Assembly: GCA_947038405.1 (NCBI GenBank)
Contig: CAMQVY010000006.1
Coordinates: 1-64,000, forward strand
Reading direction: 5' to 3'
Source: an uncultured Rikenellaceae bacterium
Lineage (GTDB): Bacteria; Bacteroidota; Bacteroidia; Bacteroidales; Rikenellaceae
DNA length: 64,000 nucleotides
How positions within the stretch are numbered: position 1 is the first letter of the stretch; the number at the start of each line of letters is the position of its first letter. The notes below the pieces were generated by a model. It was not told the DNA's origin. It worked only from the letters and a program-made list of their open reading frames with translations, and made no database searches. This document shows, piece by piece, positions 18,800 to 26,749 of this stretch. Both the position numbers and the translations under genes were made by a program.

Positions 18800-19312
18800 A
18801 TGACTAGATTATTTATAACACTCATACTATCGTTGATTAGTCTGAATAGCTTTGCTCAAAACGATACTCTAAAGAGAGTTTCTCAAGTTACAATTACAGA
18901 CTCTAAAAACAATAATATGGGAGTTCCCCTACTCGGAGAGAAACACCTATTAATATTCTACCCAGACCCAGAAGCAGCGTCACAAAATAGTCATCTAACT
19001 GATTATCTGGAGGAGAACCAAATTGAGAGTGATAGTATATACGCATTTGGTATTGTCAACCTAAAGGATGCACCATTCTTCCCCAATGCTCTTGTAAGAT
19101 TTATCGCAAGACAGAAGATAAAAAAAACTGGTGCACAAATATTCTTCGACCCTAATCATGCAATCAAAGATGGTTGGAATCTAGGAGAAGTAGACGATAC
19201 ATTCACAATTATGTTTATTACAAAAGATCGTGAAATAGCCTTTTTAAAGAGAGGTTATCTAACCGAGAGCGACGTTAAGGAGTTCTACAAAGTAATCGAT
19301 AAATATAAGTAA
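18800..19312 (+). CDS. YtfJ-like secreted protein
   Basis: A 170-residue protein with a signal peptide (about 1-19, ending S-F-A-Q). The mature part has a thioredoxin-like fold pattern as in E. coli YtfJ: H-L-L-I-F-Y-P-D-P, G-I-V-N-L-K-D-A-P, F-F-D-P-N and T-F-T-I-M-F-I-T-K-D, with no C-x-x-C pair. The family is periplasmic and of unknown function. It is a single-gene transcript closed by its own terminator at 19317-19352. Confidence 0.72.
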   Translation: MTRLFITLILSLISLNSFAQNDTLKRVSQVTITDSKNNNMGVPLLGEKHLLIFYPDPEAASQNSHLTDYLEENQIESDSIYAFGIVNLKDAPFFPNALVRFIARQKIKKTGAQIFFDPNHAIKDGWNLGEVDDTFTIMFITKDREIAFLKRGYLTESDVKEFYKVIDKYK

Positions 19313-19316
19313 TAAC

Positions 19317-19352
19317 AAAAAAGTTAAGCACTACAGTGCTTAACTTTTTTTT
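19317..19352. terminator. Bidirectional terminator between ytfJ-like and MATE genes
   Basis: GTTAAGCACT / AGTGCTTAAC hairpin with a T-run of eight on the plus strand and an A-run (T-run for the minus strand) on the other side, between two convergent genes. Confidence 0.88.
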
Positions 19353-19355
19353 CCT

Positions 19356-20654
19356 CTATTTCGTTAATATCGAAAGTCTTTTAGTTGCTATGAGTTGGAA
19401 TATACACCTTGATACCATAAACGTCACAAATGCAAACCAAAGTGCATTATTTCCTATCGTATCTACAAATGTATAGTAGACGATAAAGAATAGTGCCATT
19501 GCTAGGAATGTTGTATCTCTCAAAACCTTTGTTTGAGTTGCACCTATAAGGATTCCATCCATAAGAAATGGAGCAAAGCCAGCCAAAGGGACTACAACTA
19601 ACCACACGATATAATTTTTAGACTCCTCTATTATTGCAGGAGAATCTGTGAATATACTTAACACAAAGCTCCACGAGGTAGCATATACTACTGAGAATAT
19701 AACAGCAATAATTCCCGCCCACAGAAATAACTTATTTATACACTCTTTAATTGCGATCTTATTTTTTGCACCAAAATACTTTCCAATTAGAGACTCAGCC
19801 GCATAGCCAACCCCATCCGATAGATATGAAAACAGAGTAACCAACTGCATCAATAATATATTAACGGTTAATATTGTGTCACCCATTGATGTCGAAGCAA
19901 CCGTAAAAAATGTATATACCATCACAATACAACTCGTTCTAAGTAGAATATCCTTATTTATATTTAGAAAGTGTATTAGTGATGACAGATTTAAACTCTC
20001 CTTTAAATCCAAATACTCTAAAAAACGACTATATTTCAAGAACCAAACAACAACAGAGAATAATAATCCACTATATTGTGCTGCAACCGTAGCCCATGCA
20101 ATACCACTAATCCCCATATCATACTTAAATACAAATAATAATCCAAGAACAATGTTAACGATATTAACAATTACGGATGTCCACATTGGGGTCTTTGCAT
20201 TCTGCATCCCTATAAACCAACCATGTATTGCAAATAGTGTTATAGTTGCAGGAGCCGCCCATATTCTAGCATAAAAATACTCTCTTCCTAAATCATGTAT
20301 CGCCTGACTTCCATCCATAACAGAGAAGGACAACTCCCCAATAATTTTTTGAAATAACATCAACAGCACAGCCATTAATATAGATAGAAATATTGAACGA
20401 GATAGAATATTTATACACTCCTTAAAATCTCTTGCGCCATATGCTTGTGCAGTTAAACCACTATTGCCCATCCTAATGAACACGCAGTTCCAGTACATAA
20501 AATTAAAGATTGTTGTTCCGACTGCTAATGCTCCGATGGCAGTATCACCATAAGGTAATCTTCCTGCAATTGCAATATCCACCATTCCAAGTAAAGGAAC
20601 TGTTATACTCGATATTGCGTTGGGTATAGCTAAGTTAAGTATTTTTTTATGCAC
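19356..20654 (-). CDS. MATE-family efflux transporter
   Basis: About 432 residues with twelve membrane segments and the MATE start pattern I-L-N-L-A-I-P-N-A-I-S-S-I-T-V-P-L-L-G, then D-x-A-I-A-G. Relatives export drugs or metabolites by H+ or Na+ antiport (DinF-like branch). The open frame extends 46 residues further upstream, but that extension is not MATE-like and contains a TATCTTTG promoter element (20675-20682). I therefore place the start at GTG 20654 (V-H-K-K-I-L-N). It is divergent from the sensor kinase gene. Substrate unknown. Confidence 0.87.
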   Translation of the reverse strand: MHKKILNLAIPNAISSITVPLLGMVDIAIAGRLPYGDTAIGALAVGTTIFNFMYWNCVFIRMGNSGLTAQAYGARDFKECINILSRSIFLSILMAVLLMLFQKIIGELSFSVMDGSQAIHDLGREYFYARIWAAPATITLFAIHGWFIGMQNAKTPMWTSVIVNIVNIVLGLLFVFKYDMGISGIAWATVAAQYSGLLFSVVVWFLKYSRFLEYLDLKESLNLSSLIHFLNINKDILLRTSCIVMVYTFFTVASTSMGDTILTVNILLMQLVTLFSYLSDGVGYAAESLIGKYFGAKNKIAIKECINKLFLWAGIIAVIFSVVYATSWSFVLSIFTDSPAIIEESKNYIVWLVVVPLAGFAPFLMDGILIGATQTKVLRDTTFLAMALFFIVYYTFVDTIGNNALWFAFVTFMVSRCIFQLIATKRLSILTK

Positions 20655-20674
20655 TATAATTAATTTTAAGAGTG

Positions 20675-20682
20675 CAAAGATA
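20675..20682 (-). promoter_or_regulatory. Probable -7 promoter element of the MATE gene
   Basis: TATCTTTG on the minus strand, 20 bp ahead of GTG 20654. This spacing supports the shorter MATE start. No TTTG at -33. Confidence 0.5.
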
Positions 20683-20791
20683 GCAAAATATTCGTTTCCT
20701 ACGTCCACACAACTCCATACACACACAAGTGTTCTACCAAACAAAACATTAATTGTCGAATCTAAGCGAATAAAATTACAGATAAAAAACA

Positions 20792-20799
20792 TATCTTTG
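20792..20799 (+). promoter_or_regulatory. Probable -7 promoter element of the two-component operon
   Basis: TATCTTTG on the plus strand, 25 bp ahead of the kinase ATG at 20825. No TTTG at -33. Confidence 0.5.
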
Positions 20800-20824
20800 T
20801 AACTATACCAATCTGGAAACTATT

Positions 20825-21787
20825 ATGGTGCTAAAAATACTATTACTATTATCTATCATATTGCAACTTATTGCCGTTCTAACAGCAATAAAATTAACTA
20901 AAATTACAAAATTCAACTTTTCATGGATGCTATTCACCATCGCTCTCACCTCTATGGCATTTATGAGATGTGGAGAGTATCTTCAGTTAGTTGGAGATAA
21001 AAACATGAAACTACCCACAGATTTTTTTGTGTGGCTAGGTGCTACCACATCTGTATGCTTTGCAGTAGGAGTCTTTTTTGTAAAGAAAATATTTAATAAC
21101 ATAACAATATCTAATCACATAAAGGCTCAAACTGAAAAGCGGATATTAAGTGCAATACTTAGTACCGAAGAGAAAGAGAGATGGCGATTTTCAAAAGAGC
21201 TACATGATGGACTTGGTCCACTACTATCTTCAACAAAGATGTCTTTGACCGCACTAAAGAAAGATGAGTTATCTCAATATAACAATGACATTGTTAACAA
21301 TACACTATATGTACTAGAGGAAGCTATTCGCAGTCTCAGAGAGGTTTCAAATAACCTAAGTCCACATACTCTTACAGATTTTGGACTAGCTAGAGCAACT
21401 CAAAACTTTATAAATAGATCAACTAAAGGGTCTGATATTGAGATTAAGTTCTCTACAAATCTAAAAAAAGAGCGTTTCGACACCGAAGTTGAAGTTATAT
21501 TATATCGTGTAATTTGCGAATTAATCAACAACTCACTAAAACATGCTCAATGTAGTAATATAACACTCAAACTATTTTACGAAAACTCAATAATATTTAT
21601 CAACTATAAAGATGATGGCAAAGGCTTCAACCCCCAAGCTGTTATGGACGTTGGTATGGGACTTTCAAATATAAATTCACGCATTAGCTCATTAAAGGGT
21701 CAATGTGAAATAGTCAGCTCTCCAGATAATGGAATGTACACGAATATAACTGTTGATATAAGCAATAATGAACGAGGTAAAATATAG
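20825..21787 (+). CDS. Sensor histidine kinase, NarL-type (HisKA_3)
   Basis: A 320-residue protein with about three N-terminal membrane segments (1-20, 32-48, 65-85) and no large sensor domain. A HisKA_3 dimerisation segment follows (E-E-K-E-R-W-R-F-S-K-E-L-H-D-G-L-G-P; phospho-acceptor His in E-L-H-D-G), then a HATPase domain with the N box C-E-L-I-N-N-S-L-K-H-A and G boxes D-D-G-K-G-F and G-M-G-L-S-N-I. It phosphorylates the response regulator encoded immediately downstream, whose start lies inside this gene (20-bp overlap). The signal is unknown; sensing may occur in the membrane. Confidence 0.93.
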   Translation: MVLKILLLLSIILQLIAVLTAIKLTKITKFNFSWMLFTIALTSMAFMRCGEYLQLVGDKNMKLPTDFFVWLGATTSVCFAVGVFFVKKIFNNITISNHIKAQTEKRILSAILSTEEKERWRFSKELHDGLGPLLSSTKMSLTALKKDELSQYNNDIVNNTLYVLEEAIRSLREVSNNLSPHTLTDFGLARATQNFINRSTKGSDIEIKFSTNLKKERFDTEVEVILYRVICELINNSLKHAQCSNITLKLFYENSIIFINYKDDGKGFNPQAVMDVGMGLSNINSRISSLKGQCEIVSSPDNGMYTNITVDISNNERGKI

Positions 21788-22421
21788 TATTATAATTGCA
21801 GATGACCACACTCTGTTTCGTAATGGACTCAAAGGGTTACTAAATAACTGTCCAGAATTCATCGTAATTGGAGAAGCTCCTGATGGCAGAGAGTTACTAT
21901 CTCTACTTGAGATTAACACTCCAGATGTAATATTACTAGATATTGATATGCCCATTATGGATGGTGCCGAAGCTGCTAAACGTGCAATGAAAGATAATCC
22001 TAATGTCAAAATAATCACATTATCAATGCACAGTGATCAAGATTATTACTTTAAAATGGTCTCATTAGGGGTAAAAGGTTTTCTTCTGAAGAGCTCAAAC
22101 TTCGATGAGGTAAAACTTGCAATCACAACTGTTGCTAGTGGAGGAAGTTATTTTTCGCAAGAACTTCTATGTGATCTTGTCGGAAGTCTGAAGAGCATCG
22201 ATAAATGTGATGATGACTCTTGCGAGACTCTATCTCAAAGGGAACTAGAGATATTGCTACTCATATGTAAAGGGTTGTCCAACAATGAAATTGCAGAGAA
22301 ACTATACATATCAAAGAGAACAGTAGATAAACATAGAGCCAACATTCTGAGCAAAACAAATAGTAAGAATACAGCTAACCTCGTAGTTTACTCAATAAAA
22401 AACAATCTAGTTGAAATATAG
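21768..22421 (+). CDS. Response regulator, NarL/FixJ family
   Basis: A 217-residue protein. The N-terminal receiver domain has the acidic pocket A-D-D-H near the start, phospho-acceptor Asp in L-L-D-I-D-M-P, and the conserved K in F-L-L-K-S. The C-terminal LuxR-type helix-turn-helix reads L-S-Q-R-E-L-E-I-L then L-S-N-N-E-I-A-E-K-L-Y-I-S. It binds DNA once phosphorylated by the overlapping kinase. Targets unknown. The terminator at 22483 closes the operon. Confidence 0.95.
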   Translation: MNEVKYSIIIADDHTLFRNGLKGLLNNCPEFIVIGEAPDGRELLSLLEINTPDVILLDIDMPIMDGAEAAKRAMKDNPNVKIITLSMHSDQDYYFKMVSLGVKGFLLKSSNFDEVKLAITTVASGGSYFSQELLCDLVGSLKSIDKCDDDSCETLSQRELEILLLICKGLSNNEIAEKLYISKRTVDKHRANILSKTNSKNTANLVVYSIKNNLVEI

Positions 22422-22482
22422 GAAATAATTATTCACTGCATACGCACAACTAGTAGATGTCAATTCCATCAAAATTAGATAC

Positions 22483-22520
22483 AAAAAAAAAGTCTCTCTA
22501 AATAAATTAGAGAGACTTTT
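22483..22520. terminator. Bidirectional terminator, response regulator / rpmE2
   Basis: AAAAGTCTCTCTAA and TTAGAGAGACTTTT pair perfectly around a 5-nt loop, with A- and T-runs on either side, between convergent genes. Confidence 0.9.
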
Positions 22521-22543
22521 AACCTAAAGTGATTATGTAAAAT

Positions 22544-22813
22544 CTATTTTACGTCACTTCTCTTATCGTAATGCTTTTGATAGCGAGTCATAAACTTATC
22601 AACGCGACCTGCAGTATCAACAAGTTTCATCTTACCAGTATAGAACGGGTGAGAAGAGCTTGAGATCTCCATTTTGTACACGGGATAGGTTTCGCCATTC
22701 ACTTCTAGAGTCTCTTTAGACTGTACGGCGGACCTGCACAAAAACACTTCATTATTAGACATATCTTTGAATGCTACCAAACGATAATTTTCAGGATGAA
22801 TTCCTTTTTTCAT
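22544..22813 (-). CDS. rpmE2: 50S ribosomal protein L31, type B
   Basis: An 89-residue L31 protein (M-K-K-G-I-H-P-E-N-Y start; S-S-S-S-H-P-F-Y-T-G; D-T-A-G-R-V-D-K-F). It lacks the C-x-x-C zinc ligands of type A L31 and has only one cysteine, so it is the zinc-independent type B form. It joins the central protuberance of the large subunit. Single-gene transcript with its own promoter and terminator. Confidence 0.97.
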   Translation of the reverse strand: MKKGIHPENYRLVAFKDMSNNEVFLCRSAVQSKETLEVNGETYPVYKMEISSSSHPFYTGKMKLVDTAGRVDKFMTRYQKHYDKRSDVK

Positions 22814-22847
22814 GTTGTGTGTTTTTTAATTGTGTAATATTAGGCTG

Positions 22848-22878
22848 CAAAGATATTAATAAATTTTCAATAAACAAT
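22848..22878 (-). promoter_or_regulatory. rpmE2 promoter
   Basis: TATCTTTG (22848-22855) with ATTG exactly 19 bp upstream (22875-22878) on the minus strand, about 35 bp ahead of the ATG. Confidence 0.6.
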
Positions 22879-22913
22879 GCTTTCCTACTCTATATTATAT
22901 TTTTTATTCTCTG

Positions 22914-23207
22914 TTATCTCTTTTTCTTCGGATTCGCAGGGAACCACCCTTTTTTCACTCTTTCACGTTGTTCGAAAACCTCTTTTATAGTCCAAAATGA
23001 TGAAAATGAAAACACACCTAATATAGCCGATATTGCAATATCATCAACAATAATAGATAGTCCTAATCCAATAATACCCGTAATTAAAAATATCCACCAG
23101 CATTTGACACCCCAATAATACTCAGCCTTAACAACAATTGGATGAAAAAGCCCTATAATTAGGAACGTTGCGAGACCAATAAATATACCATTTATATTTA
23201 TATCCAT
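22914..23207 (-). CDS. DUF4491 family membrane protein
   Basis: A 97-residue protein with three membrane segments (about 6-24, 36-52, 57-75) and the family hallmarks F-H-P-I-V-V-K-A-E-Y-Y, C-W-W-I-F and the tail K-K-G-W-F-P-A-N-P-K-K-K-R. DUF4491 is found mainly in Bacteroidetes and has no known function. It lies between rpmE2 and deoC on the same strand, but spacing does not show an operon. Confidence 0.85.
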   Translation of the reverse strand: MDININGIFIGLATFLIIGLFHPIVVKAEYYWGVKCWWIFLITGIIGLGLSIIVDDIAISAILGVFSFSSFWTIKEVFEQRERVKKGWFPANPKKKR

Positions 23208-23238
23208 GATTACATATTACCTTATATTAATAAATCAC

Positions 23239-24117
23239 CTAAAAGTAGGCTATATCTTTACTCTCAATTGCCGATAATATATTATTAGCAGCTGAACTAG
23301 TCCCAATTCTAAATAGATCTGACGACAACCACTCCTCCCCTAATATACTCTCTACTATAGTATAGTATAAAGCGGCATCTTGAGCCGTTTTAACTCCTCC
23401 AGCAACTTTGAATCCAACCATACGACCTGTTTTCTCAAAGTACTCTTTGATAGCTTGACACATAATAATTGCAGCTTCTGGAGTTGCAGCAGAATCAACT
23501 TTACCCGTTGATGTTTTAATAAAGTCTGCACCAGCTAACATAGCTAATAGCGAAGCATTGCGAATTAGTTCAGGCGTTTTTAGCACACCACACTCTATAA
23601 TAACTTTCAAAATAACCTCAGCACCGACTTCAACACCAATCGTCTCTATTTCATTTGCAAGTTGCTCATAATCTCCTCCAAGTAGCTGTCCGACATTAAT
23701 AACAATATCTATCTCATCAGCACCGTTCTCAACAGCCATGGCAGTCTCCAACATTTTAACCTCAACATATGTTTGAGATGATGGGAATCCTCCAGACACA
23801 CTAGTAATAGAGATACTCGACTCACCAACTACCAATCCGACAGCATCAACAAATAGTGGATATACACAAATTGAAGCTACATTTGGTATTGCTGGGAAGT
23901 TTATCGGAAACTGAACAACTTTAGTAGTAAATTCAGTTATAGATTCAACAGAATCAGAAACATTTAAAGATGTTAAATCAATACAGCTATAACAAATTTT
24001 ATACACATCAGGATTACAATTCTTTGCAGAGATACTCTTCACCTCTTTGACCAAATCACTCACTTGTTGTTGAGTCGATACTACGCCGTACTCTTTTAAT
24101 CTACCTGTATATTCCAT
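23239..24117 (-). CDS. deoC: Deoxyribose-phosphate aldolase
   Basis: About 292 residues, a class I aldolase that splits 2-deoxyribose 5-phosphate into acetaldehyde and glyceraldehyde 3-phosphate in deoxynucleoside breakdown. Visible sites are E-I-D-I-V-I-N, the Schiff-base lysine in F-I-K-T-S-T-G-K, and the second catalytic lysine in F-K-V-A-G-G-V-K. The frame runs on to a GTG at 24138, but ATG 24117 (M-E-Y-T-G-R-L-K-E-Y) is the more natural start. It faces away from the his operon. Confidence 0.95.
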   Translation of the reverse strand: MEYTGRLKEYGVVSTQQQVSDLVKEVKSISAKNCNPDVYKICYSCIDLTSLNVSDSVESITEFTTKVVQFPINFPAIPNVASICVYPLFVDAVGLVVGESSISITSVSGGFPSSQTYVEVKMLETAMAVENGADEIDIVINVGQLLGGDYEQLANEIETIGVEVGAEVILKVIIECGVLKTPELIRNASLLAMLAGADFIKTSTGKVDSAATPEAAIIMCQAIKEYFEKTGRMVGFKVAGGVKTAQDAALYYTIVESILGEEWLSSDLFRIGTSSAANNILSAIESKDIAYF

Positions 24118-24399
24118 AACTAAACATATTTTTTTCACTATATCCTAAGTCCTCTCAATATTTAGAGTCTTAATAACTGCGCAAGATATGTATTTTTTTA
24201 TAGATTTAGACACACTCTTCTCAGAATTTAATAAAAGTTTTGCCCCTCAGAGAGTTTACAATACAGTTATATCCACACTCAGAAGATCAATGCAAATTTA
24301 AAACAACGAGTAACATAGCCTAATATTGCAATTCAAGTATAAAAAAAACAATATTTGATCTAATAAAATAGAGAAAATATCTATTTTTCATCTCTAAAG
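24118..24399. other. Intergenic region between deoC and the his promoter
   Basis: An AT-rich gap with no credible open frame or RNA gene. A TAAATTTG on the minus strand (24293-24300) could be a distant -7 element for deoC but has no -33 partner and would give a leader of about 170 nt. I see nothing else I can support. Confidence 0.5.
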
Positions 24400-24430
24400 T
24401 TTTTTTTTTATAAATATATATATACCTTTG
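24400..24430 (+). promoter_or_regulatory. his operon promoter
   Basis: TACCTTTG (24423-24430) with TTTT at 24400-24403, exactly 19 bp upstream, a near match to TTTG. A start near 24437 would place the leader peptide about 17 nt into the transcript. Confidence 0.65.
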
Positions 24431-24453
24431 TGTATATAATACAAGTAGAAAAT

Positions 24454-24510
24454 ATGACAATTCAAATCCACATACATCATTGCATCCATCATCCTCTTCA
24501 TTTGAGGTAG
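24454..24510 (+). CDS. hisL: Histidine operon leader peptide
   Basis: An 18-codon frame, MTIQIHIHHCIHHPLHLR, then TAG; six of 18 codons are His, including two CAT-CAT pairs. It lies between the his promoter and a strong terminator, immediately before hisG. In known his leaders, shortage of charged tRNA-His stalls the ribosome on these codons and favours the antiterminator. There is no Shine-Dalgarno, as usual in Bacteroidetes. Composition, position and the overlap of its stop codon with the antiterminator arm together make the call strong. Confidence 0.92.
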   Translation: MTIQIHIHHCIHHPLHLR

Positions 24511-24587
24511 GTTTTGCTGTGTATATGTAGTTTTAAGTTGCATTGATATAGTTCAGAGCCCACCTCATAAGAGGTGGGCTCTTTTTT
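24493..24587 (+). promoter_or_regulatory. his attenuator (alternative hairpins)
   Basis: Four segments can be drawn. Segment 1 is CCTC (24493-24496) inside the leader peptide. Segment 2 is GAGGTAGG (24504-24511), spanning its stop codon. Segment 3 is CCCACCTC (24559-24566) and segment 4 is GAGGTGGG (24571-24578). 3:4 is the terminator stem. 2:3 pair through GAGGT/ACCTC plus GG/CC and would block it. A ribosome at the stop codon covers 2 and lets 3:4 form; a ribosome stalled at His codons leaves 2 free. The 1:2 stem is only 4 bp and may be minor. Confidence 0.85.
24555..24587 (+). terminator. Attenuator terminator ahead of hisG
   Basis: A perfect 12-bp stem AGAGCCCACCTC / GAGGTGGGCTCT with loop ATAA and a T-run at 24582-24587, ending 27 bp before the hisG ATG. 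It can only be regulatory, as no full gene precedes it on this strand. Confidence 0.95.
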
Positions 24588-24614
24588 GTTTAACAACACA
24601 TTAAAAATAATAAT

Positions 24615-25466
24615 ATGATAAGATTAGCAATTCAAGCAAAAGGTAGACTTAATGAAGATAGTACTGAACTATTGAAAGAAGCAGGAATGTCTGTAGGAAA
24701 AAGTAAGCGTAAATTACTAACCCAATCAGCAGATTTCCCAATTGAAGTACTATATCTACGTGACGATGATATTCCTCAAGCAGTAGCAATGGGTATTGCA
24801 GATATCGGAATTGTTGGAATGAATGAGGTTTCTGAGAAGGAACAAGATGTTGATATTGCTCATAAGCTAGGATTTAGTAAATGTCGTATATCATTAGCTA
24901 TTCCAAGAGAAGATGAGTACAATGGAACTTCATATTTTAATGGTAAAAGAGTTGCAACATCATATCCTAAAATTTTAGCACAATATTTCGCAGAGCAAGG
25001 TATTACAGCTGAGATTCATGAAATTTCGGGATCAGTAGAGGTTGCGCCATCGGTAGGTATGGCAGATGCTATCTTTGACATCGTTAGTTCTGGAAGCACT
25101 CTAGTTACTAATGGATTGAAAGAGGTTGAAAAGGTATTCTTCTCTGAGGCTGTAATAGTAGCAAATAAAAATTTAAGTGACGAAAACAAAGCTCTACTAG
25201 AGCAGATGTTATTCAGATTTGAATCAATCGAAAGAAGTCAAGGGATGAAATATGTCCTAATGAATATACCATGTGATAGAGTTGATGCTGCTGTGGCGAT
25301 TCTTCCTGGAATGAAGAGTCCAACGATACTACCTTTGGCACAAGAGGGATGGTGTTCACTTCACGCTGTGATTAAAGATAGTGAATTATGGCAAAAAATT
25401 GAGGAGTTAAAGAGCGTTGATGCAGAAGATATCCTGATATTAGCACTTGAAAAGATGATACGATGA
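24615..25466 (+). CDS. hisG: ATP phosphoribosyltransferase, long form
   Basis: A 283-residue enzyme for the first step of histidine synthesis (ATP + PRPP to phosphoribosyl-ATP). Visible are the start I-R-L-A-I-Q-A-K-G-R-L, G-I-A-D-I-G-I-V-G, and the PRPP loop region D-I-V-S-S-G-S-T-L. The length and C-terminal third (about 210-283, with P-T-I-L-P-L) mark the hexameric long form with its own ACT-like histidine-sensing domain, so no HisZ is needed. First structural gene after the attenuator; overlaps hisD by 4 bp. Confidence 0.97.
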   Translation: MIRLAIQAKGRLNEDSTELLKEAGMSVGKSKRKLLTQSADFPIEVLYLRDDDIPQAVAMGIADIGIVGMNEVSEKEQDVDIAHKLGFSKCRISLAIPREDEYNGTSYFNGKRVATSYPKILAQYFAEQGITAEIHEISGSVEVAPSVGMADAIFDIVSSGSTLVTNGLKEVEKVFFSEAVIVANKNLSDENKALLEQMLFRFESIERSQGMKYVLMNIPCDRVDAAVAILPGMKSPTILPLAQEGWCSLHAVIKDSELWQKIEELKSVDAEDILILALEKMIR

Positions 25467-26746
25467 TTAATATATTTACATATCCATCCAGAGAAGATTG
25501 GAGTAAACTACAAGAGCGTGCAATGTTCGACGACTCTATCATAGAGAGTAGAGTTAAAGAGATCGTTGAGAGGGTTAAAAAAGATGGTGACAAAGCAATA
25601 TTTGAACTATCAAAGAGTATTGACAACGTAGAGTTAGAGTCACTACAAGCAACTCAGAGAGAGCTTAAACTCTCATTTGGCACTGTTGCATCCGACCTAA
25701 AGGATGCAATGGAGGTTGCAATGTCAAATATTTGGAAATTCCACTCAGCACAGATACCCAAAGAGATCGACATTGAGACTACACAGGGGGTTCGATGTGT
25801 GCAAAGAGCTATCCCAATAGAGAGAGTTGGATTGTACATCCCAGGTGGCAGTGCTCCGCTATTGTCTACAGTATTAATGTTGGCAATCCCTGCACGAGTT
25901 GCAGGGTGCAAGAGCATTACACTATGCACACCACCACGTAGTGACGGAACAATTGCACCAGAGATACTCTATGCTGCATCACTTTGTGGTGTTGACAATA
26001 TATATAAAATTGGAGGTGCACAAGCTATTGCAGCAATGGCATATGGTACAGAGACAATTGGTAAGGTTGATAAAATTTTCGGACCTGGTAATAGATATGT
26101 AACTAAAGCGAAGCAGATGCTTGGTCTATCACAAGTTGCCATAGATATGCCAGCAGGACCTTCAGAGGTTATGGTACTAGCGGATTCGACTTCTCAATCT
26201 AATTTTGTTGCATCAGATTTACTATCACAGGTTGAGCATGGAGGAGATAGTCAAGCAATTTTAGTTACCAACTCTATGGATATTGCCAAAGAGGTTCAAC
26301 TTTGCGTTGAAGAGCAACTGAAAGGTCTTTCAAGAGAGGTAATCGCCTCACAAGCACTTGACAATAGTAAGATTATAGTGATTGAGAACGAGAGTGAGAT
26401 GATCGAGTTTGCAAACACATATGCGTCAGAGCACCTTATTATATCAATGAACAATCCATGGGAAATAGCATCAAAGATAACTGCTGCGGGTAGTATATTT
26501 ATAGGAAACTACACACCTGAAAGTGCGGGAGACTACGCTTCAGGAACAAACCATACTCTACCAACAGCAGGTTGGGCAAAATCTTTCAGTGGAGTCAACA
26601 TAGATAGTTTTGTAAGGAAAGTTACAATACAAGAGGCTACTAAGCAAGGTCTAGAGAATTTAGGTAAAACAATTACAACAATGGCATATGCTGAGGGTCT
26701 TACCGCTCACGCTGAAGCTGTTAATATAAGACTAAAGGAGGAATAA
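25463..26746 (+). CDS. hisD: Histidinol dehydrogenase
   Basis: A 427-residue zinc enzyme for the last two steps, histidinol to histidine with NAD+. Visible are G-L-Y-I-P-G-G, the family signature G-P-G-N-R-Y-V-T-K-A-K-Q, D-M-P-A-G-P-S-E-V, the zinc-binding Q-V-E-H-G-G-D and the catalytic E-H-L region (S-E-H-L-I). ATGA overlap with hisG and 3 bp from hisC indicate tight translational coupling. Confidence 0.98.
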   Translation: MINIFTYPSREDWSKLQERAMFDDSIIESRVKEIVERVKKDGDKAIFELSKSIDNVELESLQATQRELKLSFGTVASDLKDAMEVAMSNIWKFHSAQIPKEIDIETTQGVRCVQRAIPIERVGLYIPGGSAPLLSTVLMLAIPARVAGCKSITLCTPPRSDGTIAPEILYAASLCGVDNIYKIGGAQAIAAMAYGTETIGKVDKIFGPGNRYVTKAKQMLGLSQVAIDMPAGPSEVMVLADSTSQSNFVASDLLSQVEHGGDSQAILVTNSMDIAKEVQLCVEEQLKGLSREVIASQALDNSKIIVIENESEMIEFANTYASEHLIISMNNPWEIASKITAAGSIFIGNYTPESAGDYASGTNHTLPTAGWAKSFSGVNIDSFVRKVTIQEATKQGLENLGKTITTMAYAEGLTAHAEAVNIRLKEE

Positions 26747-26749
26747 GTT

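Noticed and set aside
20655-20792. 46-residue N-terminal extension of the MATE transporter
   Set aside because: The residues are not MATE-like and the stretch contains a TATCTTTG promoter element at 20675-20682.
22430-22460. Possible further copy of the 36-bp element (CACTGCATACGCACAAC)
   Set aside because: Only a few bases agree and the GC-rich core is missing.
24511-24560. tRNA-like look of the stretch with GTTCAGAGCCC ahead of hisG
   Set aside because: No cloverleaf can be drawn; the bases belong to the attenuator terminator arm and its linker.
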